Shown here: piece by piece, positions 1 through 5,970 of the stretch | Numbering within the stretch: position 1 is the stretch's first letter | Layout of the letters: the number at the start of each line of letters is the position of its first letter | NCBI GenBank assembly: GCA_015259045.1 | Contig: JABZHD010000063.1 | Span: forward strand, 1 to 6,490 | Source of the DNA: Atopobium sp. | Lineage (GTDB): Bacteria; Actinomycetota; Coriobacteriia; Coriobacteriales; Atopobiaceae | Direction: 5' to 3' | DNA length: 6,490 nucleotides | Position numbers and translations under genes: made by a program | Notes under the pieces: generated by a model | What the model saw: the letters and a program-made list of their open reading frames with translations, nothing else | Databases searched by the model: none | Told to the model about the DNA's origin: nothing

Positions 1-18
1 ATATTACACATCAAATGA

Positions 19-80
19 AGATAATCTGCGCGTTTGAGGTAATTTCTACGTCATGTATACGTCTTTTTAACAGATTATCT
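19..80. repeat. Inverted repeat, 10-bp arms (AGATAATCTG / CAGATTATCT)
   Basis: The arm at 19-28 is the exact reverse complement of the arm at 71-80, with 42 bp between them. The region is AT-rich and lies downstream of the membrane-protein gene that ends at 178. No T-run follows either arm, so this is not an obvious intrinsic terminator. It could be an operator dyad, part of a degraded mobile element next to the hairpin at 96-141, or chance in AT-rich DNA. Confidence 0.3.
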
Positions 81-95
81 GACTTAGGTGTGTTT

Positions 96-141
96 TGAAC
101 TGCCTTCCATTTCTCGTGTCCAATAAATGGGAGGCAGTTCA
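96..141 (-). mobile_element. Strong hairpin resembling an IS3/IS150-type element end
   Basis: Bases 96-112 pair with 125-141 (17 positions, one T/G mismatch at 106/131) around a 12-nt loop. The dyad has TG...CA ends. Read on the minus strand from 141 it begins TGAACTGCCTCCCATTTATT and continues with TTGGACA and AAATGGAA. From memory this is the style of IS150-group left ends, which start TG(T/G)ACTGC, continue CCCATTT then TTGGAC, and carry a subterminal AAATGG. The body of such an element would extend toward base 1. The 95 bases there show no transposase start, and the one ATG in a plausible position is followed two codons later by a stop. It is therefore a remnant or solo end, or a transcript 3'-end hairpin that only resembles one. 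It lies 36 nt past the stop of the gene ending at 178 but lacks a U-run. Confidence 0.4.
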
Positions 142-177
142 GATACAGAGGCTTTTTGCAAGCAATCAAGAGAAGCG

Positions 178-1335
178 TTAGGCGTGAGAGCGAATCTTCT
201 TCCACAAGCGCAAACCATAGCTATTAGGAAGCCCTGCCTCAATACGAATAGCCAAGTACAATCCGGAGGCGTTGTAAACAAGCTCAAAGATATCTTGGCT
301 GGTTACGGCAGGAATACCCTGCGTTAATGCCGTAAAGATAATTCTTGCTACGTCAAACAGAACGATAACGGTAACAGCAAGAATATACGGTCTAATAAAT
401 CGGGCATCATTTGAACCCTTGAGAGCTAAAAGACCTGCAATAAGAGAAAATGCCGCACCGAGCGTCACCAAGAAAATGGTAAGGATTCCCTGCTGTGCAA
501 GAAATTGATTAACGGTTATCAGAGCAGGCAGATTCACAACCCTAGAAAAATCATGCAATCCAAGCAAAATCAGCACCAGAAAAAGAGCGATGCCACTAAA
601 CGCAATGGATACCAGCGCAAACAAGTGAAGGACTCGCTGGTGACGAGAGCGCCAATAGGTAGTTCCCACAACGCCTTGGTCATGCTCTTTCTTTACCTTG
701 TCCGCAAGATTAGAGCAAATTACCACGTATACAATGGTATTGAGCTGGATAAATGGATCCAGGATAATCAGCTCTCCTCTACCCCAGGCCCACAAAATTC
801 CTACCAGAATAATCAAGCCAATCAGATAGCAAAGAAATCTGTATGGTTCAACTTTTGATGAGTCTTTGGCCGCACGTAATCCAAGTACCGAGGTTACAAC
901 CTGCAGTACGCCAATAAGCAATACAAACACATAGCCTAGAAGCACGTTATTGCTGAACGTAAAATACACACCGCTGAACTCAAGCTGTTCCAAAGGAACA
1001 GCAGGCTGTAAGCCCATAACAGTTGCAAAAAGAGATGCCGACGTAGTCAGAACATCTGCTGCTCCCAAGATAATCAAAACAATTGAAACAATGCGCAAGA
1101 CATGTTGAGCAGGGGTTCTAGGGACAGTGGCCTTAACTCGGTCAGATGCAAGACGGTTCAGAGGTTGATCCTCATCAACTACAAGGATTTTCTCGGCACG
1201 CTCTGCTACTTCAGAAATGTTTTCTGCCAGCTCAGATGATGCCTCAGTGACCTTTTTAGAAAGCTCTCCTACTCTTGAGTTTTCAGCAAGCTTGGTTAAC
1301 TCAGCGCCCATGTCTTTCTTTTGTTCCGTTGGCAC
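178..1335 (-). CDS. Polytopic membrane protein with internal duplication, function unknown
   Basis: I do not recognise this 385-residue protein as a named family. Residues 1-77 are charged and lack membrane segments; the Glu/Lys/Ala pattern at about 10-50 suggests a helical, perhaps coiled-coil cytoplasmic domain. Roughly eight hydrophobic segments follow (about 80-106, 130-152, 166-184, 190-210, 236-260, 283-305, 314-338, 350-367). They fall into two similar halves of four, about 78-212 and 234-366. Residues 152-165 (GLRAAKDSSKVEPY) match 304-317 (ALKGSNDARFIRPY), and VLRIVSIVL at 79 matches VLHLFALVS at 235. The start is GTG at 1333-1335, supported by GAGGA six bases upstream; an in-frame ATG (residue 9) has no comparable site. 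The gene diverges from the MATE gene. No catalytic motif is visible; a structural or transport role is possible but not shown. Confidence 0.8.
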   Translation of the reverse strand: MPTEQKKDMGAELTKLAENSRVGELSKKVTEASSELAENISEVAERAEKILVVDEDQPLNRLASDRVKATVPRTPAQHVLRIVSIVLIILGAADVLTTSASLFATVMGLQPAVPLEQLEFSGVYFTFSNNVLLGYVFVLLIGVLQVVTSVLGLRAAKDSSKVEPYRFLCYLIGLIILVGILWAWGRGELIILDPFIQLNTIVYVVICSNLADKVKKEHDQGVVGTTYWRSRHQRVLHLFALVSIAFSGIALFLVLILLGLHDFSRVVNLPALITVNQFLAQQGILTIFLVTLGAAFSLIAGLLALKGSNDARFIRPYILAVTVIVLFDVARIIFTALTQGIPAVTSQDIFELVYNASGLYLAIRIEAGLPNSYGLRLWKKIRSHA

Positions 1336-1371
1336 AACAAATCCTCACACTTGTCCAAAATGTTCAAATAA

Positions 1372-1410
1372 ATCATAGCATTAGCTACTTTGCTGTGTTA
1401 GTATGTGCAA
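1372..1410 (-). promoter_or_regulatory. Candidate promoter(s) for the duplicated membrane protein
   Basis: On the minus strand there is an extended -10 like TGCTATGAT (1372-1380, core 1372-1377). A second option is TTGCAC (1405-1410) with a 17-bp spacer to TAGCTA (1382-1387). Either would start transcription 20-40 bases before the GTG at 1335. The segment overlaps the candidate plus-strand promoter of the MATE gene, so the two may interfere. This is a match by eye only. Confidence 0.35.
1396..1404 (+). promoter_or_regulatory. Candidate extended -10 promoter for the MATE leader
   Basis: TGTTAGTAT reads as an extended -10 (TGn plus TAGTAT). No good -35 lies 17 bp upstream, but extended -10 promoters need it less. 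The transcript would start near 1411, giving a leader of about 125 nt before the ATG at 1535. That would include the Shine-Dalgarno at 1435-1441 and the three-codon ORF. Confidence 0.3.
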
Positions 1411-1449
1411 CTGTCCGTGTACCTGCAAGTATGTAAGGAGGCTTGTTCG

Positions 1450-1461
1450 ATGCTTTTTTAA
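1450..1461 (+). CDS. Three-codon leader ORF (Met-Leu-Phe-stop) upstream of the efflux gene
   Basis: A near-perfect Shine-Dalgarno, AAGGAGG at 1435-1441, stands eight bases before ATG CTT TTT TAA. The spacing is good for initiation, and the site is stronger than that of the MATE gene itself, yet the frame closes after three codons. Short leader ORFs in front of drug-resistance genes commonly act as sensors: a ribosome slowed or stalled on them changes the fold of the RNA behind. Here the segment complementary to the pump gene's ribosome binding site begins at the base right after the stop. The peptide is unlikely to matter as a product. Whether the ORF is translated is inference. Confidence 0.45.
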   Translation: MLF

Positions 1462-1531
1462 TCTTCTCGTGAGCGTGTCACATGTCCACACCACGAGTTT
1501 GTCTGACATGTTCCACCACTAATCGAGGAGA
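1462..1531 (+). promoter_or_regulatory. SD-sequestering hairpin, probable translational attenuator of the MATE gene
   Basis: TCTTCTCG (1462-1469) pairs with CGAGGAGA (1524-1531): eight pairs, one of them G-U. This covers the whole pump Shine-Dalgarno GAGGAG (1525-1530). Nested inside are GTG/CAC (1475-1477 with 1514-1516) and a perfect seven-pair stem ACATGTC/GACATGT (1480-1486 with 1505-1511), giving one long imperfect hairpin. A competing pairing exists: CTCGTG (1466-1471) with CACGAG (1492-1497). It uses the same left strand and would free the ribosome binding site. A ribosome on the mini-ORF ending at 1461 would cover 1462-1469 and have the same effect. The mutually exclusive pairings are seen in the sequence; the switching mechanism is inferred from known attenuators of antibiotic-resistance genes. 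Confidence 0.5.
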
Positions 1532-1534
1532 ATT

Positions 1535-3019
1535 ATGGAATCGAATAAGCTATTTGCGGAAACACCACCATTTAAATTATTTATACGAGCAGCCCTTCCA
1601 GGCGCTATTGCTATGCTTGCGTCAATGCTTTACGACACCGCAGATGGAATCCTTGTTGGACGCTATCTGGGTCAGGAGTCTTTTGGCGCCGTAACCATTG
1701 CCATCCCATTGGTCATTCTCTGTTTTGCTGTTGCCGACCTTATTGGCGTTGGCGCTTCTGCGGTTATTGCAGTTGAACATGGCAAGAAGAACCACCAGAC
1801 TGCTAATAACATCTTTACCATTGCATTTATCATGCTTATTACCACAGGTTTTATCAGCGGCATTTTCTTCTTCTTTTGTGCACCAAACGTTCTGGCGCTG
1901 ATGGGTGCTCAGGGAAAGATTGCCGAGCAAGGAACTATCTACCTGCGCGTATGGACTCTTTTCTTACCAGTTATGTGTATCTCGTACGCCGTTGATAACT
2001 TCCTTAAGATCTGCGGAAAAATTAGGCGCTCTACCAGCATTGCCTTTATCTCTGCAATTTTGGGAACCGTACTTGAATACTACTTCCTAGGAGTTTTGGG
2101 ATTATCCGTTGAGTATGCGGCGCTGGGTTACTGCATCTCAATTACCTTCTCGTCCCTGTATGGTGTATGGCCCTTTATTGGTAACAGACAAATTCTTAAG
2201 TTTGTTAAGCCACACTTTAATTGGACGCACATAAGAGAGATTTTTGTAAACGGCTTCCCTATCTTTATGCAGAACATCTCAAGCAGGATTTATTCGCTCC
2301 TGATGAACGCTGCCCTACTGAGCCTTGGTGGAGATATTGCCATTGCTTCTTACGGCGTGCTTCTCTACTCTGGCGGCCTTATCCAGCCGCTCATTTATGG
2401 GCAGGCCGACGCCATGCAGCCAGCCATTGGCTATAACTGGGGCGCAAAGAAAAAAGATCGAGTACTTGCCATTGAGAAGTACATCTTCTCCACAGGCATC
2501 ATCATTGGCATCTTTGCCTTCTGCGTCTCGTTCTTCTTCTCGGAGTTCTTGGTCAAGCTGTACCTGCCAGAAGGAACACAAGAACTGCTTAACATGGCCA
2601 TTCCAGCCATGCGTATCCATGCATTTATCTTCATTTTTAGCTGGATTACTATGTGCACCGAGAGTCTTGCCATCGCCCTGAAGCAAACAAAAATTTCCAA
2701 TCTTCTGAGCGTCTTTATGGCACTCATCTTCCCTATCAGCTCGCTTATGGTTCTGAGGCCATTTGGTCTGGACGCGCTCTGGTACGTCTCAGTTGTATCC
2801 AACATACTCTCGGCGCTGCTTTCCGTTGGCTGCCTCATCCACATCTATCGCAAGCACTTTAGGGGTGTAGACGCTGATGACGCAGACGAAGCATCTGAGC
2901 TCCAAGATGAGGATACCCAGCTCACCGAGGCGAAACTTGCAGAGGCAGAGCTTGCAGCTTCCGAACTCTCTAGCCCAGAAGACCACTTAGATCCCGAGTC
3001 CATCTCCCGTGCCCAATAG
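1535..3019 (+). CDS. MATE-family multidrug efflux transporter (MepA-like)
   Basis: This 494-residue protein belongs by its motifs to the MATE exporters, which expel cationic drugs or metabolites in exchange for Na+ or H+ across the cytoplasmic membrane. The first half starts with an ALPGAIAMLASMLYDTADG-type TM1 followed by VGRYLG (41-46). The second half has GFPIFMQNISSR (240-251) and a QPAIGYNWGAKK motif (295-306) typical of the MepA branch. About 12 membrane segments lie between residues 13 and 437 in two bundles of six. The tail (446-494) is unusual: strongly acidic, with Ala/Glu/Leu repeats (EAKLAEAELAASEL), longer than the usual short MATE C-terminus. The start at 1535 is set by GAGGAG at 1525-1530, four bases away. 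The substrate cannot be told from sequence. The leader suggests control at translation. The gene is convergent with metY, and I see no U-tract terminator on its strand. Confidence 0.92.
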   Translation: MESNKLFAETPPFKLFIRAALPGAIAMLASMLYDTADGILVGRYLGQESFGAVTIAIPLVILCFAVADLIGVGASAVIAVEHGKKNHQTANNIFTIAFIMLITTGFISGIFFFFCAPNVLALMGAQGKIAEQGTIYLRVWTLFLPVMCISYAVDNFLKICGKIRRSTSIAFISAILGTVLEYYFLGVLGLSVEYAALGYCISITFSSLYGVWPFIGNRQILKFVKPHFNWTHIREIFVNGFPIFMQNISSRIYSLLMNAALLSLGGDIAIASYGVLLYSGGLIQPLIYGQADAMQPAIGYNWGAKKKDRVLAIEKYIFSTGIIIGIFAFCVSFFFSEFLVKLYLPEGTQELLNMAIPAMRIHAFIFIFSWITMCTESLAIALKQTKISNLLSVFMALIFPISSLMVLRPFGLDALWYVSVVSNILSALLSVGCLIHIYRKHFRGVDADDADEASELQDEDTQLTEAKLAEAELAASELSSPEDHLDPESISRAQ

Positions 3020-3034
3020 CCCGCTCACTCGCAC

Positions 3035-3100
3035 CAACCGCGGCTCCGCGCGCCCGCAGCTTAGCGCGCCCAAGCAACCGCAGTCCCGGCGCCCGCGGCT
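3035..3100. repeat. GC-rich imperfect direct repeat between convergent genes
   Basis: Two copies of a 26-27 bp unit lie at 3035-3061 and 3075-3100. Both begin CAACCGC and share GCGCCCGC(A/G)GCT, with about 21-22 positions matching when one gap is allowed. GCGCGCCC also occurs twice (3048-3055 and 3064-3071). The block is far richer in G+C than its surroundings. It begins right after the MATE stop and ends before the metY terminator. It is probably non-coding, perhaps decayed coding sequence, a small local duplication, or a C-rich signal for Rho-dependent termination of the pump transcript. Confidence 0.5.
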
Positions 3101-3125
3101 CCTCACAACAACGCACTCCTCACAA
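3099..3125. repeat. 10-bp perfect direct repeat CTCCTCACAA
   Basis: CTCCTCACAA occurs at 3099-3108 and again at 3116-3125, 17 bp apart, next to the GC-rich repeat block and running into the A-tract of the metY terminator. The plus-strand RNA here is C-rich and poorly structured, which is the kind of sequence Rho prefers. A link to MATE termination is inference only. Confidence 0.35.
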
Positions 3126-3169
3126 AAACATGGCGAGAAGACCTTCTGATTCCAAGATCTTCTCGCCAT
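3124..3169 (-). terminator. metY: Intrinsic terminator of metY
   Basis: ATGGCGAGAAGA (3130-3141) and TCTTCTCGCCAT (3158-3169) form a perfect 12-bp stem, with three more pairs inside the 16-nt loop (CTT 3143-3145 with AAG 3154-3156). On the minus strand the stem is followed after one base by TTTTT (3124-3128). It begins 27 nt past the metY stop. On the plus strand the stem is followed by AAACATAAG without a U-run, so it does not look like a good terminator for the convergent MATE gene. Confidence 0.85.
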
Positions 3170-3196
3170 AAACATAAGCGGTTATAGAACGTCTAC

Positions 3197-4477
3197 CTAC
3201 AGCGCAGCAAGTGCCTGCTCGACGTCGTTGATAAGGTCCTCGGTGCCCTCAATACCGCAGCTCAAGCGTACGGTACCTGGGGTAATGCCTGCTGCCACAA
3301 GCTCCTCGTCAGTAAGCTGACGGTGCGTTGAAGAAGCTGGGTGCAAACAGCAAGAACGAGCGTCTGCAACGTGCGTTGCAATGGAGAAGACCTTGAGGTT
3401 ACCCAAGAACTTCTCGGCAGCCTCGCGACCACCAGCAACGTCAACAGTGATAACACCGCAGGAACCGTTTGGCAGATACTTCTGAGCCAGCTCGTAGTAC
3501 TTATCGCCTGGAAGGCCAGGATAGCTTACGTGTGCAACCTTAGGGTTGTTTACAAGCGCCTCGGCAACTGCCTGGCCATTCTTGCAATGCTGAGCCATGC
3601 GAACGTGCAGGGACTCAAGGCCAAGGTTGAGATAGAAAGCACTTTGTGGCGACTGAATAGAGCCGAAGTCGCGCATAAGCTGGACGGTTGCCTTAGTAAT
3701 AAAAGCGCCACCCTTACCAAAGGTATCTGCATATACAAGGTTGTGATACGAAGGGTCAGGCTGGGTCAGACCTGGGAACTTATCTGCGTGAGCAGCCCAG
3801 TCAAAGTTACCACCATCAACAATAGCGCCGCCAACAGCAGAGCCATGACCATCCATGTACTTAGTAGTGGAATGGGTCACAATATCTGCTCCCCACTCAA
3901 GAGGACGGCAGTTCACAGGCGTGGCAAACGTATTGTCAACAATCAGTGGCACGCCATGGTCATGAGCAGCCTTTGCCCAACGCTCAATATCAAGGACAAC
4001 CAGCGCAGGGTTTGCAACAGTCTCACCAAAGACACACTTGGTATTTGGCCTGAATGCTGCATTAATCTCCTCGTCAGTTGCATCTGGCGAGATAAACGTG
4101 CACTCCACACCCATCTTTTTAAGGGTGATAGCAAACAGGTTAAAGGTTCCGCCATAAATGGTGGAAAGCGCAATAAAGTGATCTCCGGCCTCAGCAATGT
4201 TAAAGACGGCAAAGAAGTTTGCTGCCTGACCAGAAGAAGTCAGCATTGCAGCAGTACCGCCCTCAAGAGCACAAATCTTTGAAGCTACATTATCCAGCGT
4301 TGGGTTCTGAACGCGAGAATAGAAATAGCCCGCAGCTTTGAGGTCGAACAACTCTCCAAGTTGCATCGACTCGTCATATTTGAACGTGGTTGATTGAATG
4401 ATAGGCACTTGCCTAGGCTCACCGCAACCAGGCTGATAACCGCCCTGCACGCAGCAAGTCTCGATGCTCTCAGACAT
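3197..4477 (-). CDS. metY: O-acetylhomoserine sulfhydrylase (O-acetylhomoserine aminocarboxypropyltransferase)
   Basis: This PLP enzyme makes L-homocysteine from O-acetyl-L-homoserine and sulfide in the cytoplasm (direct sulfhydrylation route to methionine). The 426-residue length fits MetY rather than the shorter MetB/MetC. In this numbering YSRVQNPT (53-60) holds the cofactor-phosphate-binding Tyr and Arg. SSGQAA (81-86) and the Tyr in STIYGG (about 108) shape the active site. VDNTFATP (180-187) contains the PLP-contacting Asp, and HSTTKY carries Lys206, the Schiff-base lysine. The insert FPGLTQPDPSYHNLVY is typical of MetY. HPASSTHRQL and VRLSCGIEGTEDL near the end complete the family pattern. 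I chose ATG 4475-4477 because AGGGAGG lies five bases upstream; a longer frame from TTG at 4531 adds 18 unconserved residues. It follows the SixA-CHAD gene by 69 nt. No riboswitch is seen in that gap. Confidence 0.93.
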   Translation of the reverse strand: MSESIETCCVQGGYQPGCGEPRQVPIIQSTTFKYDESMQLGELFDLKAAGYFYSRVQNPTLDNVASKICALEGGTAAMLTSSGQAANFFAVFNIAEAGDHFIALSTIYGGTFNLFAITLKKMGVECTFISPDATDEEINAAFRPNTKCVFGETVANPALVVLDIERWAKAAHDHGVPLIVDNTFATPVNCRPLEWGADIVTHSTTKYMDGHGSAVGGAIVDGGNFDWAAHADKFPGLTQPDPSYHNLVYADTFGKGGAFITKATVQLMRDFGSIQSPQSAFYLNLGLESLHVRMAQHCKNGQAVAEALVNNPKVAHVSYPGLPGDKYYELAQKYLPNGSCGVITVDVAGGREAAEKFLGNLKVFSIATHVADARSCCLHPASSTHRQLTDEELVAAGITPGTVRLSCGIEGTEDLINDVEQALAAL

Positions 4478-4546
4478 AGCATCCTCCCTCATAATCATCA
4501 TCCACGCCGCGTAAACGTCAATGCGCTCCAAACGTGGACTATGTGA

Positions 4547-5887
4547 TTATCTAAGGATACTAGTCTCCCTACCCTCAATAACACGCTCAATCAAAACTTT
4601 TTCATGTTCTGAAACAATTGCGAGGTCTGAGGTAACATCTCTGAAGTCCATGGAGTCTTTCCACTCTTTGACCAGGGAAATGTTACGCTGAGCTGTGCAA
4701 ACAATACTAAGCTCAGAGTCAATGTCCTGCATAATCTGAGTATAATTTGCGCGTTTCTCGCCCAACATATCACTGAGGTGGAAAAGAATGTGCTCAACTT
4801 CACGAACTTCTCGCCTTGCATGGTGTACCTCAGAGAAACTGGTCATATCCAGGCCAAACAGGCGCGCATCAATAGTCTCAAGCATGTAATCAAAGCGGCT
4901 GCTGACATCCTCAAATGAGATGCCATCCTGTAGCACTGCGTCTGACCAAGCGGGCTCAAAGAGTTCATCCAAAGCGCAGCGCAGACTACGGCGAACCGCC
5001 TTCTTGCGCAGAGCCTCACAGACGCGATCACGCTCAGTCTCGCGAGCTGCCTCGACAGCGCTGACCAGCTTGGAGCCTTGAGAAAGCTCTCCGGACTCCA
5101 TCAAATCTGCAACGGTATCAGAGAAGCCGTCAATCTCACGAAGGCGCGTAGTTGCACCAAGCATCAGCCTATAAACAGGCTCAGCAATCTCTACTGCCTC
5201 CTCATTAAGAAGTGGCGAGAAGAACTTGGTAAGCAGCTGAGTTCCCCTGAGCGCAAACCTAAATGCTGCAATTACCGCAGGATCTTCTGGATGAGCGCGG
5301 AACTCTGCATATGCGTCCTCCAAGTTGGTTGCTGCATGAGCGCATGCCTCATCCAAAGCGTCAAGTGTCTCCCAGGGCTGAGTGGAAGGGCCACTGACCA
5401 GCCAAAGAAGCTTACCGTGAGGCTCGCGAACATCTCCAAGCTGCTTCCAGACGCACTCATGCTGGTGTCCAAGTGAACCGCGTACGTCAATTGCACATAC
5501 GGCGCCCTTTGTCAGCGGAAGTTCAAATCCCAGCAAAGTCTCTGCAACATAACCCAAAAATGGAGCATGACCAACAAGAATCAGCGTCTCTGCATCAGCG
5601 TGCTCAAGCTCTGTCTGAAGTGCAGGAAGATCTTGATCGTAAAGGGAGTCATGAATCTCTAAGCCCTCTGCATCCAGGGCCTCTGCCACAATCTCTGCAG
5701 TTTCAAGTGCACGAAGGGCAGGACTTGTCCAAATCTCGGCCTCTTCACCCTCCGGTCCCAACAGGCCAAAGATGTGAGGATAATTGGCAGATAAAGCCCT
5801 CTGACCAGCACGTGTGAGCTCTCGACTCATGTCTTCAGAGCCACGTTCAGATACACCATGTCTTACAAGAACCAAAGTCTTTACCAT
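4547..5887 (-). CDS. SixA-like histidine phosphatase fused to a CHAD domain
   Basis: The 446-residue protein has two parts. Residues 1 to about 165 are a histidine-phosphatase domain of the SixA type. LVRHG (7-11) carries catalytic His10, SPALRA (55-60) the second phosphate-binding Arg, and VGHAP (105-109) the second catalytic His; RELTRAGQRAL (22-32) matches the SixA region after the catalytic loop. SixA proteins remove phosphate from phosphohistidine. Residues about 175-440 are helical and look like a CHAD domain, a fold linked to polyphosphate binding. FRFALRGTQLLTKFF (209-223) aligns with the first CHAD helix, and VHHARREVREVE (354-365) with the second-half signature. The usual first-half His is Ala here, so the CHAD part is partly degenerate. 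ATG 5885-5887 follows GGAGGT by four bases. Its promoter is described at 5923-5950. No signal peptide is seen. Phosphatase is firm; CHAD is moderate; the substrate is unknown. Confidence 0.85.
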   Translation of the reverse strand: MVKTLVLVRHGVSERGSEDMSRELTRAGQRALSANYPHIFGLLGPEGEEAEIWTSPALRALETAEIVAEALDAEGLEIHDSLYDQDLPALQTELEHADAETLILVGHAPFLGYVAETLLGFELPLTKGAVCAIDVRGSLGHQHECVWKQLGDVREPHGKLLWLVSGPSTQPWETLDALDEACAHAATNLEDAYAEFRAHPEDPAVIAAFRFALRGTQLLTKFFSPLLNEEAVEIAEPVYRLMLGATTRLREIDGFSDTVADLMESGELSQGSKLVSAVEAARETERDRVCEALRKKAVRRSLRCALDELFEPAWSDAVLQDGISFEDVSSRFDYMLETIDARLFGLDMTSFSEVHHARREVREVEHILFHLSDMLGEKRANYTQIMQDIDSELSIVCTAQRNISLVKEWKDSMDFRDVTSDLAIVSEHEKVLIERVIEGRETSILR

Positions 5888-5922
5888 GTTTACCTCCGCT
5901 GGTCATCTGCAGAAAACTGCTT

Positions 5923-5950
5923 CTTATAGCGTAATAGGACGCCCGCGCAA
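5923..5950 (-). promoter_or_regulatory. Promoter of the SixA-CHAD gene
   Basis: On the minus strand TTGCGC (5945-5950) is followed after 16 bp by TATAAG (5923-5928). Transcription would start near 5916, leaving a short 5' leader with GGAGGT (5892-5897) and the ATG at 5887. A small GCAG-TTTT-CTGC hairpin (5909-5920) sits at the expected RNA 5' end. metY downstream may depend on this promoter, since no convincing promoter is seen in the 69-nt gap between the genes. Confidence 0.55.
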
Positions 5951-5970
5951 TTTTGCACGAACGTCCTATT
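5933..5970. promoter_or_regulatory. Inverted repeat spanning the SixA-CHAD promoter, possible operator
   Basis: AATAGGACG (5933-5941) and CGTCCTATT (5962-5970) are perfect 9-bp inverted arms, with further partial pairing inside (CG/CG at 5944-5945 with 5958-5959, GCA/TGC at 5947-5949 with 5954-5956). One arm lies in the -35/-10 spacer and the other just upstream of the -35 element. The arm centres are 29 bp apart, about three helical turns, as expected for a repressor that binds one face of DNA. The plus strand has TTTTT right after the right arm (5969-5973), so it also has the form of a plus-strand intrinsic terminator, although no plus-strand gene lies upstream. Confidence 0.45.

Noticed and set aside
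505..858. 117-codon plus-strand frame
   Set aside because: Antisense to the membrane-protein gene; composition (Gln/Lys/Asn-rich) is that of a complement of hydrophobic codons.
1453..1459. T-run after the leader region as an intrinsic terminator
   Set aside because: The seven-base T-rich stretch is part of the mini-ORF, and only a weak five-pair stem (1425-1429 with 1442-1446) precedes it.
1482..1694. 70-codon plus-strand frame overlapping the MATE start
   Set aside because: Weak ribosome binding site, mostly inside the MATE gene in another frame, and its first part is the attenuator hairpin.
3130..3169. The metY hairpin as a bidirectional terminator also serving the MATE gene
   Set aside because: On the plus strand the stem is followed by AAACATAAG, with no U-tract, so only minus-strand termination is supported.
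3341..4282. 313-codon open frame on the plus strand
   Set aside because: It lies wholly antisense to metY, whose motifs are unmistakable. The predicted protein has no recognisable pattern and no good ribosome binding site; it is a shadow frame.
4478..4531. Longer metY start at TTG (4531)
   Set aside because: The extra 18 residues are not family-like, and the strong AGGGAGG sits inside this stretch, placed for the ATG at 4477.
4478..4546. SAM riboswitch or T-box in front of metY
   Set aside because: The gap is only 69 nt and shows just a 6-bp TCCACG/CGTGGA pair (4501-4506 with 4533-4538); no riboswitch core or T-box element is visible.
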